NCBI GenBank assembly: GCA_013202535.1
Contig: JABMRP010001356.1
Location: forward strand, 1 to 6,401
Reading direction: 5' to 3'
From: Planctomycetota bacterium
GTDB lineage: Bacteria; Planctomycetota; Planctomycetia; Pirellulales; Thermoguttaceae
DNA: 6,401 bases
The position numbers and the translations under genes were made by a program. Shown in pieces: positions 1-5,924 of the stretch (position 1 is the first letter of the stretch; each line of letters starts with the position of its first letter). The notes below the pieces were generated by a model. The model saw only the letters and a list, made by a program, of their open reading frames with translations. It did no database searches and had not been told where the DNA came from.

Positions 1-912
1 ATCAAGCACTCGGGCCGCGACCCGAAACTGATGTGGTACGCCCCCGGCAAACACTGGGTCATCGCCGTTTTCGACCAGGACAAGGAGCACGGCCGGAATA
101 TCGCACTCTACACGAGCAAGGACCTCAAGGAGTGGGAACGCCAGAGCAATATCCCCGGCTACTTCGAGTGTGCCGAAATCTTCGAACTGCCGGTCGACGG
201 CGATCCGAAGAACACCAAATGGGTGATCTACGCCGCCGACGCACAATATGCGTTTGGGCATTTCGACGGCAAGAAGTTCACGCCGGAGCACGAAGGCAAA
301 CACCGCGTCCACTGGGGTGCCTACTACGCCTCGCAATGCTTCAGCAACAGCCCCGACGGTCGCGTGGTTCAGGTCGGTTGGGCACGGATCAACATCCCGG
401 ACATGCCGTTCAACCAGACGTTCACGGTTCCCACGAACTTGACGTTGCACACCACCGAAGACGGCGTCCGGATGTTCGCCACTCCGATCAAGGAACTTGA
501 GCAGCTTCGCAAACCGAACCCGAAGACGGCCGAAAACACGAAACTGACCGCCGACGCACCGGTGGTGAATTTCGACGTCGAGGATCAACTCTTCGATATC
601 GTCGTGACCCTGAAGCAGGGAACCGCCGCCAAAGCCGTTCTCCGATTCGGTGAGAATGTGGCGACGTACGATTTCGCTGCCGGGAAGCTTGACGAAATGC
701 CGCTTGCGATGAAAGACGGCCGCGTAACGTTCCGCGTGCTGGTCGACCGGCCGATGTACGAGTTGATCGGTGGCGGCGGTGCCTGCTACAAGACCAGCGG
801 CCGTCGCGACATGGGCAAGCCGATCGGCGCGATCTCGCTGACCGCCGAAGGTGGCTCGCTGACCGTTGAATCGCTGGAGGCCTACGAAATGACGTCGGCC
901 TGGAAGAAGTAG
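1..912 (+). CDS. GH32 fructan hydrolase (levanase/invertase type), 3' part
   Basis: Partial gene: the frame is open from base 1, so the start and the catalytic nucleophile motif (WMNDPNG in this family) lie outside the window. The visible 303 residues carry two GH32 signatures: RDPK at residues 6-9, whose Asp stabilises the transition state, and FEC at 55-57, whose Glu56 is the expected acid/base catalyst. The Glu-Cys motif continues as AEIF rather than the more usual PDLF. A GW..PTNLTL segment around residues 125-148 is the end of the five-bladed propeller. Residues about 180-300 form the C-terminal beta-sandwich, including a VDRPMYEL strand equivalent to the family's DR.S.E.F motif. Known members hydrolyse beta-fructosidic bonds in sucrose, inulin or levan, usually outside the cytoplasm. 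The exact substrate cannot be read from this fragment. Stop is TAG at 910-912. Family assignment is strong. Confidence 0.92.
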   Translation: MKHSGRDPKLMWYAPGKHWVIAVFDQDKEHGRNIALYTSKDLKEWERQSNIPGYFECAEIFELPVDGDPKNTKWVIYAADAQYAFGHFDGKKFTPEHEGKHRVHWGAYYASQCFSNSPDGRVVQVGWARINIPDMPFNQTFTVPTNLTLHTTEDGVRMFATPIKELEQLRKPNPKTAENTKLTADAPVVNFDVEDQLFDIVVTLKQGTAAKAVLRFGENVATYDFAAGKLDEMPLAMKDGRVTFRVLVDRPMYELIGGGGACYKTSGRRDMGKPIGAISLTAEGGSLTVESLEAYEMTSAWKK

Positions 913-916
913 CAGC

Positions 917-938
917 CGATACCGGGCTATCGGTATCG
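917..938 (+). terminator. Hairpin after the GH32 gene, possible terminator
   Basis: A perfect 8-bp inverted repeat (CGATACCG / CGGTATCG) with a 6-base loop begins 4 bases after the GH32 stop codon. It is followed by a weak T-rich stretch (TTGCCTTT) rather than a clean T-run. Position and symmetry favour a transcription end or a 3' RNA-stabilising hairpin for the GH32 message. The weak tail makes intrinsic termination uncertain. Confidence 0.45.
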
Positions 939-1054
939 CGTTGCCTTTGGCGCACCACATCGTCCGGCGGCAGTGTTTCGGACGGGAACGATGCCGGTGC
1001 GCCGTGCAGGCCGGCGATCAATCGCGAGTTGCGTCAAATCAGACCCCGTTGCAC

Positions 1055-1060
1055 AGGAGG
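1055..1060 (+). promoter_or_regulatory. Shine-Dalgarno site that fixes the GTG start
   Basis: AGGAGG lies 7 bases before the GTG at 1068-1070. This ideal spacing decides the start of the ferritin-like gene over the in-frame TTG at 1029, which has no comparable site. Confidence 0.85.
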
Positions 1061-1067
1061 ATACGTC

Positions 1068-1568
1068 GTGTTCGATGATTTCACGATTCAGAAGGCCGTT
1101 CAATTTGCAGTCGCGACCGAAGATATGGCCGCGCTGGCCTATTCAGAACTCGCCAAACAGTTTTCCGAGCAGGAGGAGATCAGCAAAGCGTTCTTGCTGC
1201 TGGCGGCCGACGAACAGAAGCATCGCGGCCAGTTCAAGGCACTGCTCGATAGGCTTCCACCGGAAGCGGACAACGCGCCCGAAGATGAGAAGCACCTATA
1301 CCTCAGCGCCATGGCAAGGTCGGAGTTCTTTTCCGGTGAAGCGGATATGACCGCGGCGTTGGCGAAAATCCAGACCCTCGACGAAGCTCTGGTTCATGTT
1401 CTCGGCTTCGAGAAAGCCACGCTCGGCTTCTACCGGGCCATTCAGGACACCTTGGGCCAGGAGGCCGCGCTGGACGCCATTATCAGTGCGGAGAAGCGGC
1501 ACATCGCCAGGCTCATGAAGTATATCCTCACCGATGAGAGCATGAAGGGGCTTGCGGACGACTCGTGA
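1068..1568 (+). CDS. Ferritin-like/rubrerythrin-type diiron protein
   Basis: A 166-residue protein, start GTG chosen from the strong Shine-Dalgarno site. It reads as a four-helix bundle with the paired diiron ligand pattern of rubrerythrin-like proteins: Glu18 in helix 1, E49-x-x-H52 (DEQKH) in helix 2, Glu115 (possibly also Glu106) in helix 3, and E142-x-x-H145 (AEKRH) in helix 4. There is no CxxC pair, so the rubredoxin domain of classical rubrerythrins is absent. No signal peptide or membrane segment is visible, which suggests a cytoplasmic protein. Known relatives take part in peroxide detoxification, iron handling or other diiron oxidation; which applies here cannot be told. It stands between two carbohydrate-related genes, 155 bases after one and about 164 before the other, so it is probably its own transcription unit. 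Fold and metal site are well supported, the physiological role is not. Confidence 0.85.
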   Translation: MFDDFTIQKAVQFAVATEDMAALAYSELAKQFSEQEEISKAFLLLAADEQKHRGQFKALLDRLPPEADNAPEDEKHLYLSAMARSEFFSGEADMTAALAKIQTLDEALVHVLGFEKATLGFYRAIQDTLGQEAALDAIISAEKRHIARLMKYILTDESMKGLADDS

Positions 1569-1732
1569 CAAATCGGTTCGCGGTGCGCGGGCGGGTATCG
1601 ACAAGGCCCTGAGGGTGGCGTAACGGCAGGCAATATCGAGGCTACTTTGCCGTGAACGAAAACGTCGCATCAAGTGTTTCGCGTCGCGGTGAGCGCATAA
1701 ACTCCAGGCGTTTTGATTCGAAAAGAAAAGTC
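1569..1732 (+). other. Intergenic region before the large secreted protein gene
   Basis: These 164 bases hold no recognised gene, RNA or clear promoter. The reading frame of the downstream gene stays open back to a GTG at 1652, so part of this stretch could be coding if the longer start is used. A short CCCTGAGGG palindrome lies near 1605. The last 15 bases are A-rich (AAAAGAAAAG) and may assist ribosome binding for the ATG at 1733. Confidence 0.35.
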
Positions 1733-4381
1733 ATGGGCATGAGATACGTTGTTTCGCTGGCCGTCGCCGTCCAACTGCTGTCGTTGTCGGTTTCGTCGTG
1801 GGCGGCAGAGACGCCGGCGCGGATCGTGATCAGTTGCGATCGCGATAACGACTTGTTCCAGGTTCTGCGGATGACGGACGGCGTGGTCGTCGAGCGTCAT
1901 GCGTCCGCCGTCGAGGCCGTGCAAAGGGCGCCGCGGGGGGCGGCCGTGATGATCCTGGCCGATGGTTACCCGCAACAGACCACGGCGGTCGACGCGGAGA
2001 TCTTCAAGCAGGCGGCGGCGAAGGAGTTGCGACTCTTTGTCGAGTACCCGGCCGCGCTGCCGGGGATTCAGGTCGGCCGGCCGACCAGCACGCACCTTGA
2101 GCGGGCGGTCATCGCCTCCGATCTCTTTGGCGACGATCTGAAGAAACTGCGGATTGTCTCGATCAACGGGCTGCACTATCTTCCGGTATGGGCCCAGCAG
2201 TCGCACATCGTGGCGGCGAGGGTGGCCGGCTTCGACCACGCGGTTTACGGTCTGCCCAAGAAAACCTCGCCGATCCTCTTCGAGATGCCCCAGGGTAACG
2301 TGTTGGTGGCGACCACGAGTCTGAGTCGTTTCGTCACCGGCCGGTACGCACCGCAGGATTCCTGGCGAAATATCTGGGCCGCGATCCTCACCTGGCTGGC
2401 TCCCGAGGCCGTGATCCCGCCGCTGCGGTGGACGCCCACCGTCCGGGCCACGTACACGCGCGACGAGAAGTTGCCCACGGATTATGAACACCAGGCGATC
2501 CGGCGCGGTGTGGAATGGTACAAGCGGGCCAAAATGATCATTCATCCTTCGTTCGAGAAACAGGTTGCCGGCCAGAACTGGGTGGAATCGCTGCCGGACG
2601 ATGCGCCCCCCGGCGACGGCACGCTGGGCAGCATGGAGGCGGTGCTCTCGGTGATTCATCAGGACGGGTCGCAACGGATCAGTTCGGTGCAGCGCGGCGA
2701 TTGCATCTGCGAGACGGCCATGGCGCTGGCCTTTGGCGGAAGCGTGTTGAAAAGCGAGGCCGACATCCAAATCGCCCGCAACTTGCTCGACTACTACCTG
2801 TTGCACTCCGCCGCCCGCAAAAGGGAACGGGGCGATCCTCGGCACGGCGCGTACGGCCTGATCGCCTGGGGGATCACCACGCCGGACTGGTACAAAGCCA
2901 ACTACGGCGACGACAACGCCCGGCAAATGATGGGCACGCTGGCCACTGCCGCACTGACCGGCGAGGATCGCTGGGATGAGGCAATGATGATGTGCCTGCT
3001 GGCCAATCTGCGCACCACCGGCCAGCTCGGCTTCCGTGGCTCGCGCATCGACATCGGTGGACTGGCCGACTGGAAGCGTTACTTCCGCGGCCGTCCGGTC
3101 AACTACGCGCCGCACTTCGAGGCGTATCTCTGGGCCTGTTACCTCTGGGCATACGAGCAGACGGACGCCCCGTTGTTTCTCAACCGGGCCGAAACGGCGC
3201 TTTGCATGACGATGGACCAGTACACCGACGGCTGGCGGTGGACGAACGGTCTGGCCCAGGAGAAGGCGCGGATCGTATTGCCCTTGGCTTGGCTGGTGCG
3301 TGCGAAGGACACGCCGGAGAACCGGGCCATGTTGCGTCAGGCGGTCGACGGGTTGTTGGCCTTACAGGATGAGAGTGGGGCGATTCGGGAAGAACTGGGC
3401 CTGCCGGGCAAGGGCGTGTATCCGCCGCCCGGATCCAACGCCGCTTACGGCACCAACGAGGCCTCGCTGATCGCCAAGAACGGCGACCCGGTTGCCGACC
3501 TGCTCTACACCACGAACTTCGCCTTTCTCGCGCTGCACGAAGCGGCTGCCGCAACCGGCGACGAGGACATCCGCCGGGCGGAGGACAAGTTGGCCGAGTT
3601 CCTCTGCCGCATCCAGGTGACCAGCGAGACGCAGCCGGCGGTCGACGGCGGTTGGTTTCGGGCGTTCGACTTTGGCCGCTGGGAGCACTGGGGCTGCAAC
3701 GCCGACCACGGCTGGGGTGCCTGGGCCGTCGAGAGCGGCTGGACGCAGGGCTGGATCGTCAGCGTGCTGGCCATGCGGCAGAAGAACACGTCGCTTTGGG
3801 ATCTGACCCGGGGGAGCAAGATCCAACGGCATTTCCCGCGTTTGCGAAAAGAGATGATCCCCATCGAGACGATCAAGCCGCAAGAACCCAAAACGATCAA
3901 GCACGCGGCGATGGGAAAGCCGGTTCGGCTTGCGGTCCCGCCCGACCCAAGGTATTCCGGCTCCGGCGCGGCATCGCTTGGCGACGGCGTCGTCGGCGTG
4001 GCCGACCACACGGCTGCCCAGTGGCTCGGTTTCTGGGGCACCGATCTGGAGGCCACCGTCGACCTGGGGGCGGAGACGGATCTGTACTCGATCGAAGCCG
4101 GCTTCCTCCAATCCACCGCGGTCGGTATCTACCTGCCGGCGAAGGTCGAGTACGCCGTGTCGTCCGACGGCAAGGAGTTCCGTACCGTGGCCACGGTCAT
4201 TCCCAAGGTGCCCGCCGACGCGCCCGGCCCGTTGCTACACCGGCTCACCACCGACGGGCTCGACGTGCAAGGGCGTTACGTTCGCGTCGTGGCTCGCAAC
4301 GTCCGCACGATTCCCGCGGGACATCGCTCCGCCGGGATTAAGGCGTGGCTGTTCGTTGATGAGCTGTTGGTCAACCCGTAG
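1733..4381 (+). CDS. Large secreted multidomain protein, putative carbohydrate-active, with C-terminal discoidin/CBM32-like domain
   Basis: A protein of 882 residues if started at ATG 1733. Residues 1-24 are a clear signal peptide: Arg4, a hydrophobic core to about 20, then an S-W-A cleavage site. A GTG at 1652 would add 27 Arg-rich residues without a better ribosome site. Residues about 27-225 look like an alpha/beta Rossmann or GATase-like (ThuA-like) domain, a weak assignment. Residues about 260-700 are helix- and Trp/Tyr-rich and resemble an (alpha/alpha) toroid as in many polysaccharide lyases and hydrolases. They include RGDCICE at 321-327 and an aromatic block at 640-674 (GGWFRAFDFGRWEHWG onward). 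Residues about 730-880, with DHTAAQW at 758-764 and KAWLFVDE near the end, match a discoidin/F5/8-C or CBM32-like sandwich. I infer a periplasmic or secreted role in glycan breakdown. The catalytic family and active-site residues are not identified. It converges on the next gene with 6 bases between stops. Confidence 0.8.
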   Translation: MGMRYVVSLAVAVQLLSLSVSSWAAETPARIVISCDRDNDLFQVLRMTDGVVVERHASAVEAVQRAPRGAAVMILADGYPQQTTAVDAEIFKQAAAKELRLFVEYPAALPGIQVGRPTSTHLERAVIASDLFGDDLKKLRIVSINGLHYLPVWAQQSHIVAARVAGFDHAVYGLPKKTSPILFEMPQGNVLVATTSLSRFVTGRYAPQDSWRNIWAAILTWLAPEAVIPPLRWTPTVRATYTRDEKLPTDYEHQAIRRGVEWYKRAKMIIHPSFEKQVAGQNWVESLPDDAPPGDGTLGSMEAVLSVIHQDGSQRISSVQRGDCICETAMALAFGGSVLKSEADIQIARNLLDYYLLHSAARKRERGDPRHGAYGLIAWGITTPDWYKANYGDDNARQMMGTLATAALTGEDRWDEAMMMCLLANLRTTGQLGFRGSRIDIGGLADWKRYFRGRPVNYAPHFEAYLWACYLWAYEQTDAPLFLNRAETALCMTMDQYTDGWRWTNGLAQEKARIVLPLAWLVRAKDTPENRAMLRQAVDGLLALQDESGAIREELGLPGKGVYPPPGSNAAYGTNEASLIAKNGDPVADLLYTTNFAFLALHEAAAATGDEDIRRAEDKLAEFLCRIQVTSETQPAVDGGWFRAFDFGRWEHWGCNADHGWGAWAVESGWTQGWIVSVLAMRQKNTSLWDLTRGSKIQRHFPRLRKEMIPIETIKPQEPKTIKHAAMGKPVRLAVPPDPRYSGSGAASLGDGVVGVADHTAAQWLGFWGTDLEATVDLGAETDLYSIEAGFLQSTAVGIYLPAKVEYAVSSDGKEFRTVATVIPKVPADAPGPLLHRLTTDGLDVQGRYVRVVARNVRTIPAGHRSAGIKAWLFVDELLVNP

Positions 4382-4387
4382 CCCGGA

Positions 4388-4696
4388 CTACTCACGCGCG
4401 GCCTTTCCGTCCTCGGAACGCACCCGTTTGGCGGCGTCTTCCGCCGTCTTTCGTTGCTTTCTGTGCCCTTCTCTGCGCACCGCTCTTCGCATCCGAACCT
4501 CGACCAATGCACTGACAAGCCAGAGGGCGATGACCGGAAAGAGGAAGCCGGCCGCACCGGCCAGGAACCACGTGGACAGCGCCAAGGGCCCGTGAAATGC
4601 ACGAACGATAGATGTCGCGACAAGAAGCAGCAGCATGCTAGTGATACATAGCACCAGCAGGAATTCCAGGAACACAAATCCTCGTTTCCGGTTCAT
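4388..4696 (-). CDS. Small two-helix membrane protein with prepilin-like N-terminus
   Basis: A 102-residue protein that I do not recognise as a named family. The start ATG (4694-4696) has a GGAGG site 8 bases upstream (4705-4709 on the plus strand). The N-terminus MNRKRGFVFLE places Gly6-Phe7 with Glu at +5, as in the type IV prepilin cleavage site G-F-xxx-E, followed by a hydrophobic stretch at 8-31. Unlike a pilin, it has a second membrane segment at about 43-66 and then a very basic, probably cytoplasmic tail (68-102, rich in Arg/Lys and Glu). So it may be either an ordinary small integral membrane protein whose N-terminus resembles prepilin by chance, or an unusual substrate of the prepilin peptidase. 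It is the last gene of the leftward cluster, 133 bases after the upstream gene. Confidence 0.72.
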   Translation of the reverse strand: MNRKRGFVFLEFLLVLCITSMLLLLVATSIVRAFHGPLALSTWFLAGAAGFLFPVIALWLVSALVEVRMRRAVRREGHRKQRKTAEDAAKRVRSEDGKAARE

Positions 4697-4829
4697 TTGC
4701 TCTGCCTCCGACCTTTTGTTGGGCAGTCCTCGTCTGATAATTCATCGGAGGAGATAAAGGTACGGGAGTCTGTTGTGGGCACGGACACCCGGGCCGCGTA
4801 AGCTGTCGGCGGCGGCAAAGGTCACCGTA
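4697..4829 (-). other. Intergenic region between two leftward membrane-protein genes
   Basis: 133 bases without a supported gene. At its upstream end is the short hairpin that overlaps the preceding stop codon, and at its downstream end the ribosome site of the small membrane protein. The length leaves room for a separate promoter, but I see no convincing -35/-10 pair. Confidence 0.3.
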
Positions 4830-4837
4830 TCACGGTG
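4823..4837 (-). terminator. Short hairpin overlapping a stop codon, weak terminator candidate
   Basis: CACCGT and ACGGTG form a perfect 6-bp stem with a 3-base loop. The TGA of the upstream gene (4830-4832 on the plus strand) lies across the loop. In the leftward transcript it is followed only by ACCUUUGCC, so it lacks a proper U-run. It may be chance or a 3'-end stabiliser. Confidence 0.25.
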
Positions 4838-5417
4838 CCTGCGACGGCGTTCCCGTTGAGCCAGTCTCCGACATTTGCCTCAGCGCAGCGACGAATCCCT
4901 GTGCATCGCGAACCACCAGGTCAACTTGCTTTTCCTCGGCAGCTTCGTCGCGAAAGCGAACGGATACAAAGACGCGACCGGATCGCAGTTGGTTTTGGCT
5001 AACCGACGTGATCTGTTCCGCGAGAATGTCGTATTCAAGGCCCAACCGTTCGGGCATGAACATCAGGTTAAACGGGAACATGGCGCCCACGCGAAACCGG
5101 TCGGACAGGACGGCTGCCCACAGACAGTGACTGGCCCCTACCCGCCGCGACCACATCTTCGCCTCTCCGCCGCCGGAAATCCAGCGTTCATGGAAGAGCG
5201 GGTCGGCAAAACGGGGCGAGAGGACGAATTTCCCGGCGCGTCTGCGATAAATGACGGACGCAACAACGTGTCCAACGACCCAAAGGAGGCCAAACGAAAT
5301 GCCAAGGACGACGGCAAGTGGAAAAAGGTCGCGCCGGAAGAATAAGGCGTAGACCAACAATGCCGTGGTCAGTAACCACACAACGGACCCGGCGGCGACT
5401 GCTGTTTTTCGGATCAT
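4830..5417 (-). CDS. Two-helix membrane protein with soluble, possibly PH-like C-terminal domain
   Basis: A 195-residue protein with no named family that I recognise. Two membrane helices at about 8-27 and 34-57 form a hairpin. The Arg/Lys clusters at 3-4 and 58-60 suggest both ends face the cytoplasm. Residues about 90-182 form a soluble domain of alternating strands (SDRFRVGAMF, GRVFVSVRFRD, KQVDLVVRD) closed by a helix (GFVAALRQM), the strand-then-helix order of bacterial PH-like domains. That fold is an inference. The C-terminal 12 residues are low-complexity Ser/Thr/Gly/Pro. The start ATG (5415-5417) is preceded by AAGGG 7 bases upstream. It lies 97 bases downstream of the DUF6768-like gene on the same strand, past a strong hairpin, so it may belong to the sigma-factor operon or be partly uncoupled from it. 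Confidence 0.75.
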   Translation of the reverse strand: MIRKTAVAAGSVVWLLTTALLVYALFFRRDLFPLAVVLGISFGLLWVVGHVVASVIYRRRAGKFVLSPRFADPLFHERWISGGGEAKMWSRRVGASHCLWAAVLSDRFRVGAMFPFNLMFMPERLGLEYDILAEQITSVSQNQLRSGRVFVSVRFRDEAAEEKQVDLVVRDAQGFVAALRQMSETGSTGTPSQAP

Positions 5418-5462
5418 CGGAGATCCCTTCGTGGCATACCGTCAAGGACAGGCCAGAGAAAC

Positions 5463-5505
5463 GGGACGGGAGCCTCTCATTGTCCCGCGACAAGACTCCC
5501 GCCCC
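5463..5505 (-). terminator. Nested hairpin between leftward genes, terminator or attenuator candidate
   Basis: In the leftward transcript GGGGCGGGAG pairs with CUCCCGUCCC over 10 bp with one G-U pair. Inside it a second stem, UUGUC/GACAA, closes a 4-base loop. It begins 9 bases after the TAG of the DUF6768-like gene and is followed by a short U-rich tail (GUUUCUCU). The stem is strong but the tail is mediocre, so partial termination or RNA processing between the sigma/DUF6768 pair and the downstream genes is as plausible as full termination. Confidence 0.5.
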
Positions 5506-5514
5506 TTCTTCCGC

Positions 5515-5922
5515 CTACTCTTTCGCTTCGATTATCTCCGCCAGACGCGAGACTTGCAACTCAAGGCGTTTGACCTCGCGGGTTACCGCGTTGCGGTTGG
5601 CCAGCATCCAGTACCAGAGCTTCACCACGTTGACAATCCCGACGGCCGTGGTGAATCCGACGCCGTACATGACCCAGTCGCGGGTCGTTTCCGCGACGAA
5701 GAACTGGACCCCGCAGAAGACGGCCAGCCCCGAAAATAGGATGATGTAGATGTAAACGAGCAGCGAACTGACCCACATTTTGCCGCGGAACTGGCTGAAT
5801 AGCAGCTCGCGGATCGGGCCGGGATCCTCGACGAGGATACGTGCGTCGGCCTCGGAGAGTTGCGGGTCGGTTTCACGCAGCGCCCGACGAAGCTTGTCGT
5901 GGGGATCGTTCGATGGACTCAT
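5515..5922 (-). CDS. DUF6768-like two-helix membrane protein, candidate sigma-factor partner
   Basis: A 135-residue protein. A polar N-terminal segment (1-48), containing LRETDPQLSEADARIL and then a QFRGK motif, precedes two membrane helices at about 50-72 and 83-105. A conserved-looking block, KLWYWMLANRNAVTREVKRLE (101-121), then runs into an amphipathic, probably coiled C-terminal helix up to 133. This layout and the KLWYWM..NRNAVTRE.KRLELQ motif match my recollection of DUF6768, a family often found beside ECF sigma factors. The start ATG (5920-5922) has GAGGAGG 7 bases upstream, inside the end of the sigma gene, and only 2 bases separate the sigma stop from this start. Translational coupling is therefore likely. 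There is no zinc anti-sigma HxxxCxxC motif, so an anti-sigma role is an inference from position, membrane topology and the cytoplasmic N-terminal segment. Confidence 0.85.
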   Translation of the reverse strand: MSPSNDPHDKLRRALRETDPQLSEADARILVEDPGPIRELLFSQFRGKMWVSSLLVYIYIILFSGLAVFCGVQFFVAETTRDWVMYGVGFTTAVGIVNVVKLWYWMLANRNAVTREVKRLELQVSRLAEIIEAKE

Positions 5923-5924
5923 GG

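Larger units (their letters stand above)
913..1067 (+). other. Intergenic region upstream of the ferritin-like gene
   Basis: This stretch of 155 bases has no convincing gene. Besides the hairpin at 917-938 it holds an imperfect stem at 993-1015 (GCCGG/CCGGC plus TGC/GCA with a 2-base bulge) and a short dyad GCGAT-CA-ATCGC at 1014-1025. These lie about 45-75 bases ahead of the ferritin-like start, so they could be 5' leader structure or an operator. No sigma-70 type -35/-10 pair is clear. Confidence 0.3.

Noticed and set aside
488..1021. Minus-strand open frame of 177 codons across the GH32 end and the intergenic region
   Set aside because: Arg/Ser-rich shadow composition, mostly antisense to the GH32 sandwich domain, and no transposase-like motif in the intergenic part.
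1029..1067. TTG start that would extend the ferritin-like protein by 13 residues
   Set aside because: It has no Shine-Dalgarno site and would place the strong AGGAGG inside the coding region; the GTG at 1068 fits family length and spacing.
1652..1732. GTG start that would extend the large secreted protein by 27 residues
   Set aside because: It lacks a ribosome site and puts an Arg-rich stretch ahead of a normal signal peptide. It is not fully excluded, since long n-regions occur in planctomycete exported proteins; the SRRFDS stretch is not a proper twin-arginine motif.
1670..3115. Long open frame of 481 codons on the minus strand
   Set aside because: It lies wholly opposite the large secreted protein, is very rich in Arg, Gly and Pro, shows no domain or hydrophobic pattern, and is the usual antisense shadow of a high-GC gene.
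3362..4111. Minus-strand open frame of 249 codons
   Set aside because: Antisense to the same coding region, biased composition and no ribosome site; the plus-strand frame has the signal peptide and the recognisable C-terminal domain.
3652..4341. Plus-strand alternative frame of 229 codons
   Set aside because: An overlapping shadow in a second frame within the large gene; composition dominated by Arg, Gly and Ala.
4454..4651. Plus-strand open frame of 65 codons opposite the small membrane protein
   Set aside because: Charged low-complexity composition and no ribosome site, while the minus-strand frame has two membrane helices and a good Shine-Dalgarno site.
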